DNA of 58,424 nt, taken from NCBI GenBank assembly GCA_029054245.1, contig JAIDFQ010000024.1:1-58424 (forward strand). The letters run 5' to 3'. Below, piece after piece: positions 46,349 through 54,811 of the stretch (the first letter of the stretch is position 1; every line of letters starts with the position of its first letter). Made by a program: the position numbers and the translations under genes. The notes below the pieces were generated by a model, which searched no databases, was not told where the DNA came from, and saw nothing but the letters and a program-made list of their open reading frames with translations. This DNA comes from Lachnospiraceae bacterium (GTDB taxonomy: Bacteria > Bacillota > Clostridia > Lachnospirales > Lachnospiraceae).

Positions 46349-47425
46349 TTACGAATGATCCTTATATACTAACTCCCGCTGAATCACAAAGCTCACAAAA
46401 AACAAAAATACATCCACCGGTATTTTCGCCACTACCTCTGCCCCTCCGAACAAAGGATAAAGGCGGTTTACTAAAAATGCGCTCAGCGCCATCTGCACTA
46501 CCGCAAGCAGGGCATAGCGGGGCAGGGTGGTCTTTACCGCCCCCTCGCTCTGGAACACCACCTTAAGATTCAGGGTATAATTGTAAAGCGCTGAAAGAAT
46601 CCTTGCAAGAATGGTAGATGCCGTAATATAGGTGATACTTCCCCACTGCCTGTCCTTCATCAGAAAGCAGAATAAGGAAAACAAAGCCAGATCTACCACG
46701 CTGGAAGAAATAGAGGAAAAAAGGAATTTCCCAAAAATCATGTAAATCTTCATGGAATCCTTTATGGGATGAAAATGGCTTGTCTTATTTTCTTCTATAT
46801 AGATTGTGCGAATCGGCACTTCCACGATTCTGATTTTACTGTTTTTGGTCTCCAGCAGCATATTTGTCTCAAACTCAAACCGTTCTCCTTTCACCGTAAG
46901 GAGCTGTTCCATAAATGCGGTGGGAATTCCTCTTAGTCCGGTCTGGGTATCGCTGATGGTAATGCCTGTCAGATACTTCATCACCACTCTGGTACATTTG
47001 TTACCAAATTCTGAGCGTGCCGGCACATCCTCGCCTTCAAAACACCGGCACCCCAAAATCAGCGCATCTGTATTTTCCAACAAGGCATCCACACATGAAA
47101 GAATACAATCGGGTGAATGCTGTCCGTCAGAATCTGCGGTAATCACACCGGGCATTTCTTTGTATTCCCGAAGACAATAATGAAATGCCGTTTTCAACGC
47201 CCTTCCTTTCCCTTGATTCACTGCATGATGCAAAACAATACACCCATATTTTTCTTCCGCCTCTTTAAAAAAATGGGTGTATGCTTCCCCGCTTCCGTCA
47301 TCCACCAATACCATGTTCCGAAAGCCCGCTTCTTTTAATTTATGAAGCAGTGCGGGCAGCTTCTCATCCGGCTCATAGGAGGGGATAATAATCGGCACTT
47401 CCCATCTTTGTTCCTCTTTTTTCAT
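46349..47425 (-). CDS. GT2 glycosyltransferase fused to GtrA domain
   Basis: A 358-residue protein. Residues 1-225 form a GT-A fold like dolichyl/polyprenyl-phosphate sugar synthases (IIIPSYEPDEKLPALLHKL, LVDDGSGE, ITADSDGQHSPD). Residues about 230-358 hold four membrane segments of a GtrA domain. It likely makes a polyprenyl-phosphate sugar and helps flip it, supplying the GT-C protein encoded 17 bp upstream. Acceptor glycan unknown. Confidence 0.9.
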   Translation of the reverse strand: MKKEEQRWEVPIIIPSYEPDEKLPALLHKLKEAGFRNMVLVDDGSGEAYTHFFKEAEEKYGCIVLHHAVNQGKGRALKTAFHYCLREYKEMPGVITADSDGQHSPDCILSCVDALLENTDALILGCRCFEGEDVPARSEFGNKCTRVVMKYLTGITISDTQTGLRGIPTAFMEQLLTVKGERFEFETNMLLETKNSKIRIVEVPIRTIYIEENKTSHFHPIKDSMKIYMIFGKFLFSSISSSVVDLALFSLFCFLMKDRQWGSITYITASTILARILSALYNYTLNLKVVFQSEGAVKTTLPRYALLAVVQMALSAFLVNRLYPLFGGAEVVAKIPVDVFLFFVSFVIQRELVYKDHS

Positions 47426-47442
47426 ACCATCTAATAACCCTT

Positions 47443-49317
47443 CTAAAATTTCACAAGGCGCAGCTTTCCTGCCTCTTGCATCACCTTGTACAGACAGCCG
47501 TACTCGAATTCCGAATCCTTCAGCAATGGAGCAAACAACACTTCCCCGTTCCCTGCAAGCTCATCCACATACAAAAAATCTGCATGGGCATCCAAAAGCG
47601 CATTCACGATATCCTGACTTCCATTCGCAGCAGTATCCACATTTCCATACATGACCGATACTGGCGCAGCCTCAAATCCCACATAGGTATTCCTTACCCA
47701 GCTCACATCCGATAGATCTCTTAAATATAATACCCGTCCAATACTTCCTTTTTCCACAGAATCCAGTATTTCTAAGAAATCTTCTGCCTTTTCATCCACA
47801 ATTTCGCCGCGCTCTGCCACAATTTCATCCACTGTTCCCCTGTAGCCAATAAGCGCTCTATAGCTGCTATTATAGTCTGTGGTCAAAAGCACAAATAGCA
47901 TACACAGGATAGCGCCTGCCCTGGGCTTTTTCCCATTTAGGGCAAAAAATGCTGCCAGATACAATCCGCCTATCGTAAAAGGCGCCCCATACCTTTCAAT
48001 GGACGAGACCATGCCAAAGGGTTCTAGATATTGGGTCTCCACTGCAAAAATCGTCAGATGGCTGAGCAAATTGATTGCATAGAATATGGCGCCTGAAACT
48101 GCAAAAAAGATTCCCACAAGGACTGCTGTCTTCTTATCCATTCCTTGATATTTATACAATAAAAAGAAAAATACAAGAAGTAACAGATATAGCGCAAGGG
48201 GGCTTAAATCAACTGCAACTGTCTTCCATCTGTGCAGAGGCCATTTGAGGAATGCTTCCACAAATGCCTTTACCATCTCCTCCTGATAAGCCGGAATGTG
48301 CATCCCCCCCATCGCCATCTGGATCGCTGTTCCAGTCAGTTTCGCTACTCTCCTGTTCAGCACACAAAATGACAGCCATGAAACTTCTGTCAGAATCGGA
48401 AGCAGCGTGACAAAAAACAGCCCATACCGGTCTGCCTTTTTTTCCTGCTTGCCAGCCCCCAGTTTTCCATGCATCATCCAGTGATACGCATAGTCAAACA
48501 AAAGTCCAAATGCTGCCCAGATGAATCCCGTATTTTTGCAAAGGACTAGTACCATCAGGTATAGTGCCTGACGTCCATAATAAAAGAATCTTTCATGACT
48601 CTTTCTGTCTATCACCGCTGTAAGAAATGCACCATACACCACCGCCATGGTCAGGTCAGCACAACAGCCATCGCACCAGAATACCTCCGCCACTGCCGGG
48701 AAAAGCCAAAGTGTTGCTGCCCCTGCCGCCATCGTAAAAATATTTCTCTTTTTCATACCCTTAAGCAGCGGAAAAAGAAACGCCAGATTCATAAAATAAT
48801 ACCCGGCAAACATAAGACCTTCCTTAAATCCTGACGGTGAAAAATGCGCAAACCACCATTTCATCATCTGAGTGCCAGGCGGATAATCTCCAAACTCGGC
48901 TGCCACATTTGCATATTTAGGTGCAAATCCATCCAGATAAAAAAGAGACTTTATATCCGTCGCCCAAAAGTTATAGTCATCCCACCAGCTCACCGCTTTA
49001 CCACTTACACATAAAGCAACGACTACCGTCATTGCAAAAGCAGTCAATGCGCTGGGACTTAAAAGCTCCTGGAAGGCAAATGCCTTCAGCAGCCTACGCT
49101 GCTTTTTTGTCAGCCTCAACACATAAATGGCAAATGCTGCCAGACCTGCCAAAGCTATAAAATCAGAAAAAGAAAGTATCCTGAAAAATGAAAGCATATA
49201 AAGGAGAAGAACCAGCAGGGCGCTGCCCACCGGAATCGACTCTACCAACTGTATTTTATATTTCCACGCAATACACAATAATAAGATCAAAAATGCAACA
49301 CTATGAATCACAAACAT
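47443..49317 (-). CDS. GT-C type membrane glycosyltransferase
   Basis: A 624-residue polytopic membrane protein with about twelve hydrophobic segments. The first extracytoplasmic loop carries the acidic GT-C motif in SWWDDYNFW, followed by YPPGTQMMKWWF. A soluble C-terminal region (about 500-624) follows. It would transfer a sugar from a polyprenyl-phosphate donor, provided by the adjacent GT2-GtrA protein, to a surface glycan or protein. Exact family (GT39/GT83-like) not settled. ATG after GGAAGGAAATTGGTTTC. Confidence 0.82.
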   Translation of the reverse strand: MFVIHSVAFLILLLCIAWKYKIQLVESIPVGSALLVLLLYMLSFFRILSFSDFIALAGLAAFAIYVLRLTKKQRRLLKAFAFQELLSPSALTAFAMTVVVALCVSGKAVSWWDDYNFWATDIKSLFYLDGFAPKYANVAAEFGDYPPGTQMMKWWFAHFSPSGFKEGLMFAGYYFMNLAFLFPLLKGMKKRNIFTMAAGAATLWLFPAVAEVFWCDGCCADLTMAVVYGAFLTAVIDRKSHERFFYYGRQALYLMVLVLCKNTGFIWAAFGLLFDYAYHWMMHGKLGAGKQEKKADRYGLFFVTLLPILTEVSWLSFCVLNRRVAKLTGTAIQMAMGGMHIPAYQEEMVKAFVEAFLKWPLHRWKTVAVDLSPLALYLLLLVFFFLLYKYQGMDKKTAVLVGIFFAVSGAIFYAINLLSHLTIFAVETQYLEPFGMVSSIERYGAPFTIGGLYLAAFFALNGKKPRAGAILCMLFVLLTTDYNSSYRALIGYRGTVDEIVAERGEIVDEKAEDFLEILDSVEKGSIGRVLYLRDLSDVSWVRNTYVGFEAAPVSVMYGNVDTAANGSQDIVNALLDAHADFLYVDELAGNGEVLFAPLLKDSEFEYGCLYKVMQEAGKLRLVKF

Positions 49318-49403
49318 GAAACCAATTTCCTTCCAGTTCTAATTGTGCAGTTTACCGCCAATCTATCTGTCAACTCCAAATGTCTGCTTTTCTAACGCTT
49401 GTT

Positions 49404-49422
49404 TTTAACATGTTAAATTATA
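49404..49422 (-). promoter_or_regulatory. TATAAT box overlapped by a 14-bp palindrome
   Basis: A minus-strand TATAAT (49417-49422) directly abuts and shares one base with the perfect palindrome TTTAACATGTTAAA (49404-49417), about 90 bp upstream of the GT-C gene. The -35 region falls in the hpf terminator and is poor. The palindrome is placed like an operator. Confidence 0.4.
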
Positions 49423-49425
49423 ACA

Positions 49426-49455
49426 AAAAGATGTGTAGACTGCTACACATCTTTT
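49426..49455. terminator. Terminator of hpf, bidirectional
   Basis: A perfect 13-bp stem AAAAGATGTGTAG/CTACACATCTTTT with loop ACTG, flanked by A and T runs. Confidence 0.92.
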
Positions 49456-49486
49456 CTTTTATTCATATTTTGTTATAAAATACAAT

Positions 49487-50014
49487 TTAATATTCCGGTT
49501 CAATTAATCCGTAAGTATTTCCTTTACGCTTGTAAACCACATTCACCTGCTCTGTCTCTGCGTTGAAAAATACAAAGAAATTATGTCCTAATAATTCCAT
49601 CTGGATGCAGGCATCTTCGGGATACATGGGCTTGATATCAAATTTCTTGGTACGGATGATCTTGATTTCTTCCTCTTCCATGTATTCCTTCTCAAGGAAT
49701 TCCTTCTTGAAGTAATTTTCTGATTGTTTGTGATCCGTCAGCTTATGCTTGTACTTTTTAAGCTGCCTTTCTATGATTTCCTCCACCAGATCGATGGAAA
49801 CATACATGTCATTGCTCACCTGTTCAGAACGGATGATACTTCCCTTTACGGGAATGGTAACTTCGATTTTCTGTCTGTCCTTTTCAACGCTCAGTGTCAC
49901 ATGAATTTCGGTTTCCGGAGTAAAATATTTCTCCAGTTTACCAATCTTATCCTCGACTGCACTGCGCAACCCCGGTGTAACCTCAATATTTTTGCCAGCA
50001 ATAATAAAATTCAT
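49487..50014 (-). CDS. hpf: Ribosome hibernation-promoting factor, long form
   Basis: About 175 residues. The N-terminal S30AE domain (MNFIIAGKNIEVTPGLRSAV... ) is followed by a charged linker and the C-terminal dimerisation domain (IIRTKKFDIKPMYPEDACIQMELLGHNFFVFFN). The long form makes 100S ribosome dimers in stationary phase. Three ATGs occur together; the one at 50014 fits the usual family start and is best spaced from AAGGAAAGG. A promoter and a terminator show it is transcribed alone. Confidence 0.95.
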   Translation of the reverse strand: MNFIIAGKNIEVTPGLRSAVEDKIGKLEKYFTPETEIHVTLSVEKDRQKIEVTIPVKGSIIRSEQVSNDMYVSIDLVEEIIERQLKKYKHKLTDHKQSENYFKKEFLEKEYMEEEEIKIIRTKKFDIKPMYPEDACIQMELLGHNFFVFFNAETEQVNVVYKRKGNTYGLIEPEY

Positions 50015-50048
50015 ATTCATCATCCTTTCCTTGGATTATTGTGTAAAC

Positions 50049-50078
50049 ATTATACCACATCTTGTATCTGTTATGCAA
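50049..50078 (-). promoter_or_regulatory. Promoter of hpf
   Basis: On the minus strand TTGCAT (50073-50078) and a perfect TATAAT (50049-50054) are separated by 18 bp. Confidence 0.8.
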
Positions 50079-50239
50079 CAATTCCTATTTCTGGTTTTAG
50101 CGTCATGTTAGTTTTCGGACAATTCCCTTTTCCTTCCTTCTGCGACATTTTATCTGTTTTTTCCGCCTTACTATCACAATTCACAAAACGCCCGTTCTGA
50201 TTTCTAAATCACATAAAAGAGGAATTTCGTTATTTCGTT

Positions 50240-50309
50240 GGTGGATAATGTGGATAACTCCGTGTATAACTCAAAAATGCTTTGTTTATCACCTTCTCCA
50301 TGTGGATAT
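50240..50309. repeat. Cluster of DnaA boxes
   Basis: TGTGGATAA at 50249-50257 is a perfect DnaA box (TTATCCACA on the minus strand). Three more in the same orientation have one mismatch: 50240-50248, 50261-50269 and 50301-50309. They lie in the 640-bp non-coding region between hpf and the NlpC/P60 gene; an AT-rich stretch follows. No dnaA or dnaN is near. Confidence 0.6.
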
Positions 50310-50357
50310 CTTTTTTGTTGTATTTTCCCTTGTAATTCTTTTTTTGAACACAAAGAT

Positions 50358-50393
50358 TCCGCTTTTGTATAACTTGTACAAGTCCGCTTTTGT
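50358..50393. repeat. Direct repeat flanking a palindrome
   Basis: TCCGCTTTTGT at 50358-50368 and 50383-50393 brackets the perfect palindrome ACTTGTACAAGT (50372-50383). Non-coding; function unknown. Confidence 0.5.
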
Positions 50394-50556
50394 CAAGGTC
50401 TTTTAGGGATAAAAAAAATTTCAGATATCTTCTTTAAAAACGACTGCAATTTCTTCCTTTCTATCTCATCGTATACGTGGTTTCATTTACCGTGACAGAT
50501 TCCACATTTTGAACATCTACCAGCCTATGAAAAACAAGCACGAATTATGACATTTA

Positions 50557-50592
50557 AAAAGGACATTTTCATGGAAATGAAAATGTCCTTTT
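50557..50592. terminator. Terminator of the NlpC/P60 gene
   Basis: A perfect 16-bp stem AAAAGGACATTTTCAT/ATGAAAATGTCCTTTT with loop GGAA; a T run follows on the minus strand. Confidence 0.92.
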
Positions 50593-50657
50593 CAATCTAT
50601 GTGTTTCTTTCATTTTCTGGGTAACGTTGATTAACACAGCAATTAACCAGTGCTTCC

Positions 50658-52007
50658 TTAGAAGATTCTTCTAATGGAAAGGATGGAACGATAGCTAGCA
50701 CTAGAAATGATGATACCAGTTCTTTCTGTGGAAGCATGAACGATCTGTCCGTTTCCTACATAAATTCCTACATGACCGGAGTAACATATGATATCGCCTG
50801 GCTGTGCATTTTCAAGTCCGTTCACGGCTGATCCCACACTTCTGTCTGCCGCTGATGAGTGAGGCAGGCTGACGCCAAAATTGCCGTAAACACTCATGAC
50901 GAAACCGGAACAGTCTGCACCGTTGGTAAGGCTGGTGCCGCCCCATACATAAGGGTTGCCCACAAACTGGCAAGCAAAGTCTGCCACTGATTTACCTAAT
51001 TCACTGCCGCTTCCAGAAGTAATGACTGGTGCGATCACTTCTTTTTGCTGTGAAGAAGAGCTGCTCTGCGCTGCCTGTCTTTCCCTTGCTGCCTTGGCTG
51101 CCGCCTCCTGCGCTGCCTTCCTCTCTGCCGCTTCCTTGGCAAGTCTTGCTTCTTCTTCTTCCTTAGATTCTGCCTTTACAAATTCTGTGGATAGTGTGAC
51201 ATAATCTGTTGACACATATCCATCACCTTCCTCTATGTTCACCTTGACCCAGCCGTCCAGTTCTTCTGTCACCAGAAGCTGATCTTCAATCGGCACCAGC
51301 CCCAGCACAGTCGTATCAAGACCGGGATCTTCTCTCACCTTCAATGTGGTCGTCGTAACCGTTGCAATTCTGGTTCCGACTGCTTTTGCGAGCGCTACTG
51401 CATCATCACCTGTCACGCAGTACTCAGCTTTTACATATCCGGTAACACTGCCGGACGTAATCTTATACCAGCCATTTTCCTCAGAGATAAACTCTCCTAC
51501 TGATTTATCATACAACTTTCCTAAGATCTCGCCCTCTTCACTGGGAATGCTTCTTACATTCACGTAATCATTGACCCTGGCAATCACCAGAGATTTAAAC
51601 CCTTCTTCCTCTCTTTTTGCCTCAAGTTCTCTTTCTTTTTGATTTACTGTTTTGGTAGTGGAAGCCATCATTGTTTCTTCAATGACCTTTTCTTCCTTTT
51701 CCTCATCCTCTTTCATTGGCGTAGCCGTTGCGGTCGGAGCAGCCGTTGCCGTAGCAGTCGCTGTAGGAAATGCCATTTCCTCTGCATCCTCATCTATATT
51801 TTCCTCCGACGAGGTTCTCTCTGGTTCTTCCTCCTTAAGACTCTTTACACTGGTTGCATTGGCAGATAAGAAATAATCTATGCCTGCCGAAGGAAGTCCA
51901 TTAGCTTCCTTTGCTATTAACTCTAAATGCATGCTGGAAAACATAATTGCAGCTGACACCGCACATGCGGCAACGCGTCCTGCTCTTTTTACATTTCTTT
52001 TCTGCAT
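50658..52007 (-). CDS. Secreted NlpC/P60 peptidoglycan hydrolase with SH3 domains
   Basis: A 449-residue protein with a signal peptide (about 1-33), an acidic linker with a Thr-Ala repeat (TATATATAAPTATATP), two bacterial SH3 domains (about 145-205 and 212-275), an Ala/Glu/Arg-rich coiled linker and a C-terminal NlpC/P60 domain. Catalytic Cys (GADCSGFV) and His (GHVGIY, IVHAST) are present. It should cut gamma-D-Glu-diamino acid bonds in peptidoglycan stems. A WalR-like box lies 58 bp upstream. ATG after GCGGAGGTTATC. Confidence 0.95.
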   Translation of the reverse strand: MQKRNVKRAGRVAACAVSAAIMFSSMHLELIAKEANGLPSAGIDYFLSANATSVKSLKEEEPERTSSEENIDEDAEEMAFPTATATATAAPTATATPMKEDEEKEEKVIEETMMASTTKTVNQKERELEAKREEEGFKSLVIARVNDYVNVRSIPSEEGEILGKLYDKSVGEFISEENGWYKITSGSVTGYVKAEYCVTGDDAVALAKAVGTRIATVTTTTLKVREDPGLDTTVLGLVPIEDQLLVTEELDGWVKVNIEEGDGYVSTDYVTLSTEFVKAESKEEEEARLAKEAAERKAAQEAAAKAARERQAAQSSSSSQQKEVIAPVITSGSGSELGKSVADFACQFVGNPYVWGGTSLTNGADCSGFVMSVYGNFGVSLPHSSAADRSVGSAVNGLENAQPGDIICYSGHVGIYVGNGQIVHASTERTGIIISSASYRSILSIRRIF

Positions 52008-52064
52008 GATAACCTCCGCTTTATCACCTTATCTATCGTAATTCTTTCAGCAATCTTGTGAATT

Positions 52065-52081
52065 ATTACAAATTTGTTACA
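52065..52081 (-). promoter_or_regulatory. WalR-type direct repeat upstream of the NlpC/P60 gene
   Basis: On the minus strand TGTAAC-AAATT-TGTAAT matches the WalR (YycF) consensus TGTWAH-N5-TGTWAH at every defined position, and it ends two bases before a possible -35 TTCACA. WalRK controls wall hydrolases in Firmicutes. Confidence 0.5.
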
Positions 52082-52166
52082 TCTGTTAATAAATATATCA
52101 CTTACAGCCTCATCTGTCAACCGCAGGAAATAGTTCCCAGATTACTATATCTAGTAGCAAATCCAC

Positions 52167-52206
52167 AAAAAAGAGCCTAAAAAAGGCACTTTTCTCCTTC
52201 AGGCTC
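52167..52206 (-). terminator. Terminator of the thioredoxin reductase operon
   Basis: On the minus strand GAGCCT pairs with AGGCTC, with an inner AAGG/CCTT stem, followed by six T residues. Confidence 0.75.
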
Positions 52207-52267
52207 CCTCTTGCAAAGCAAAAATTTTTAAAATTTTTTTGGAACAAATTTTACAATTTTGTAATCA

Positions 52268-53191
52268 TCATACTTTCGTACTCTGCAGATATTCCAGTAT
52301 GGAAGTAACTGCATTGGCGCCGTCAGCCACAGCTGTGACAATCTGCCTAAGTTTCTTTTTCCGTACGTCCCCTGCCGCAAATAACCCCGGCGTATCAAGG
52401 GCACAGTCTTCCCCTGCCAGCAGATATCCCTTTGCATCGCACTCTGCCACCTCTTTAAGAATATCGCTTGCAGGAACGATCCCTACCGCCACAAAGACAC
52501 CATCTATTACCAGACGTTCCTCTTTTCCTGTCTTTACATTTTTTATGTGAAGCGCCTTAACCTGCCCATCGCCTTCAATTTTCTCTGCCACCGTGTCCCA
52601 GAGTATTTCCACATTGGGTAGATTCATTACCTCTTTCTGTAAAACTGCTGCCGCCCTCAGCTCATCCCGTCTGTGGATCAAATATACTTTTTCACAGCCT
52701 CTCGATAGAAAAGCAGCATCCTCCACAGCCACATCCCCACCGCCTATGACAGCTGTCACCTTTCCCTTAAAAAAGGCGCCGTCACAGGTAGCGCAATAAG
52801 ATACGCCCATGCCTGCAAATTCTTCTTCCCCTGGTATGTTCAGCTTGGCATGAGTAGCTCCCATAGCCGCAAGAACCGTTTTTGTCTTGATTTCTTCCTT
52901 TTGTGTAACGACTGTAAACCCTTCTGGTTCTTCCCGTCTCACGGTGCGGACCGAAGCTTCTTTAAACTCGCACGCCAGCTTATCAGCATGCTCCCTGAAC
53001 TTAAGCCCTAAATCAAATCCGCCGATACCGGAAAGTCCCGGATAATTATCCACTTCATAGGTATTAAGGACCTGCCCTCCGCTCATAGGATTCTGTTCTA
53101 GCGTAACCGCCTTAAGACCAGCCCTTTTTGCATAAATGGATGCAGAAAGCCCAGCAGGACCTGATCCAATTATCACAACATCATACATCAT
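52268..53191 (-). CDS. trxB: Thioredoxin reductase
   Basis: About 307 residues: FAD-binding GSGPAGLSASIYAKRAG, redox-active CATC in VSYCATCDGAFF, NAD(P)-binding VIGGGDVAVEDAAFL and C-terminal GLFAAGDVRKKKLRQIVTA. It reduces thioredoxin or a related small redox protein; no trxA is adjacent. The ATG at 53191 follows AAAGGAAGAGATTT; the longer frame to 53224 would overlap the SDR gene. Last gene of a group with the SDR gene. Confidence 0.93.
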   Translation of the reverse strand: MMYDVVIIGSGPAGLSASIYAKRAGLKAVTLEQNPMSGGQVLNTYEVDNYPGLSGIGGFDLGLKFREHADKLACEFKEASVRTVRREEPEGFTVVTQKEEIKTKTVLAAMGATHAKLNIPGEEEFAGMGVSYCATCDGAFFKGKVTAVIGGGDVAVEDAAFLSRGCEKVYLIHRRDELRAAAVLQKEVMNLPNVEILWDTVAEKIEGDGQVKALHIKNVKTGKEERLVIDGVFVAVGIVPASDILKEVAECDAKGYLLAGEDCALDTPGLFAAGDVRKKKLRQIVTAVADGANAVTSILEYLQSTKV

Positions 53192-53207
53192 AAATCTCTT
53201 CCTTTCA

Positions 53208-53927
53208 CTAATTCCATCCTCCATTCATGGTGATGACCTGCCCTGTCAGATAAGGGGGAGACAATATAATCTGACGGATCATTTCCGCCGCCTCCTTTGC
53301 ACTTCCTAAACGGTCTGCCGGAATCTCTTCCCTCAGCGCCTCCATCTCTTCCTTGGAAAAGCAGGCGTTCATCCCCGTATCAATCACGCCAAAGGCGGCT
53401 GCGTTCACCTGAATGCCGCTAGGCGCCAGTTCCTTGGCAAGAGCCCTGGTAAAGCTGTTCACACCACCTTTGGAAGCGCTGTAAGCGACCTCCATGGACG
53501 CGCCTATGTTTCCCCAGACAGAAGATACATTAATGATCTTTCCCTCTCTGCGGCGCACCATCTGCGGTATCACAAGCCGGCTTACATAGAATAAAGCGTT
53601 CAGATTCGCATCTATCACCTGATGCCACTGCTCTAAAGTCATATCAGTCAAAAGACCTACATAAGAAATCGCTGCATTATTTATAAGGATATGGACCTGC
53701 CCCGCCTGTTCCATCATTGTTTCCACCTGTGCCGGATCCGATACATCACATAGCGCAGTTTGGCAGGAAATCTGATACTCTTCTTCCAGTTCCCGTTTTA
53801 TTCTTCCAAGTTCCTCTTCTGACTTTCTGCACACTAGGAATAAGTCATATCCTTCCTTTGCCAAAACACGCGCCGTCTCTTTTCCTATTCCCCGTGAAGC
53901 GCCGGTAATTAATACTTTTTTTTTCAT
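53208..53927 (-). CDS. SDR-family reductase, possible EF-P 5-aminopentanone reductase
   Basis: A 239-residue short-chain dehydrogenase with cofactor motif TGASRGIGKETA, NNAA, and the catalytic Ser-Tyr-Lys set (INVSSVWG, AYSASKGG). The WGNIGASMEVAYSASKGG and AFGVIDTGMN segments resemble the YmfI group, which reduces 5-aminopentanone on elongation factor P, more than FabG of fatty-acid synthesis. No fab genes are near. YmfI identity is a suggestion. It lies 16 bp upstream of trxB. Confidence 0.85.
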   Translation of the reverse strand: MKKKVLITGASRGIGKETARVLAKEGYDLFLVCRKSEEELGRIKRELEEEYQISCQTALCDVSDPAQVETMMEQAGQVHILINNAAISYVGLLTDMTLEQWHQVIDANLNALFYVSRLVIPQMVRRREGKIINVSSVWGNIGASMEVAYSASKGGVNSFTRALAKELAPSGIQVNAAAFGVIDTGMNACFSKEEMEALREEIPADRLGSAKEAAEMIRQIILSPPYLTGQVITMNGGWN

Positions 53928-53938
53928 ACCTGTGCCCC

Positions 53939-54811
53939 TTAAATAAGGTTCCGTATTCCGTCACAGATTTTTCCTGCCACTTTGGGATTATTCATAGTAA
54001 ATACATGAATGCCATCTACATCATTTGCAATTAAATCCACGATCTGATTGATGGCATATGCCATCCCGGCATCAAAAAGCGCTTCTTTGTTCTCTTCATA
54101 TTTATGAAGAATCTTTTCAAATTTCTTAGGCAGACTCGCGCCGCAGATATTGACCATCCTCTCGATCTGCGCCCTGTTAGTGACCGGCATGATGCCCGCC
54201 TCTACCGGTACATCGATTCCTGCAATTCTGGTCTTTTCGTAAAAACGGTAAAATGCCTCATTATCAAAAAACAACTGCGACACCAAGTGTGAAGCGCCTG
54301 CATCCACCTTCCTTTTCAGATTGCGTATATCCGTAACTGCATCAGGCGCTTCTAAATGCGTCTCTGGATAGCATGCTCCACTGATGTGAAAATCCCCTTG
54401 TTTTTTGATAAATTCTACCAGTTCATTTGCATAGCCAAAATCATGCTTCATTGGAACATTCGGATTCACATCCCCTCTTAAGGCAAGTACATTTTCAATC
54501 CCTGCTTCTTTTAGCTGTCCCAAAAGCACGCTGATTTCTTCTTTTCCGTAGTGTAGACAGGTCAAATGCACAATCGGCTCCACACCATAATTGTTTTTGA
54601 TTTTTTTGGCGATTTCCACCGTCTGATTATCCACTGCACTGCCCCCGGCTCCAAATGTTACGCTGATAAAGTCAGGATGCAAATCACACAATCTCTCCAG
54701 CGTTGCATCAATGTTCTTTAATGCCTCCTCCTTTTTGGGCGGAAAGATTTCAAATGACAAAACCGGCTTCCCATTGCTTTTCTTTGCTTCAATAATTTCA
54801 CTTACTTTCAT
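53939..54811 (-). CDS. metF: Methylenetetrahydrofolate reductase
   Basis: A 290-residue TIM-barrel flavoprotein: VLSFEIFPPKKEEA, ISVTFGAGGS, HLTCLHYGKEE, LALRGDVNPN and ASHLVSQLFFDNEAFYRF are typical. It makes 5-methyl-THF for methionine synthesis or the methyl branch of the acetyl-CoA pathway. The ATG overlaps the stop of the metalloprotease gene (ATGA). It is followed 11 bp later by the SDR gene. Confidence 0.96.
   Translation of the reverse strand: MKVSEIIEAKKSNGKPVLSFEIFPPKKEEALKNIDATLERLCDLHPDFISVTFGAGGSAVDNQTVEIAKKIKNNYGVEPIVHLTCLHYGKEEISVLLGQLKEAGIENVLALRGDVNPNVPMKHDFGYANELVEFIKKQGDFHISGACYPETHLEAPDAVTDIRNLKRKVDAGASHLVSQLFFDNEAFYRFYEKTRIAGIDVPVEAGIMPVTNRAQIERMVNICGASLPKKFEKILHKYEENKEALFDAGMAYAINQIVDLIANDVDGIHVFTMNNPKVAGKICDGIRNLI

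Noticed and set aside
50240-50309. Chromosomal origin
   Set aside because: No dnaA or dnaN is near, and genes on both sides are on the same strand with no polarity switch.
51652-51876. Plus-strand frame rich in Val/Ala/Ser antisense to the Thr-Ala repeat of the NlpC/P60 gene
   Set aside because: A by-product of the low-complexity linker on the coding strand.
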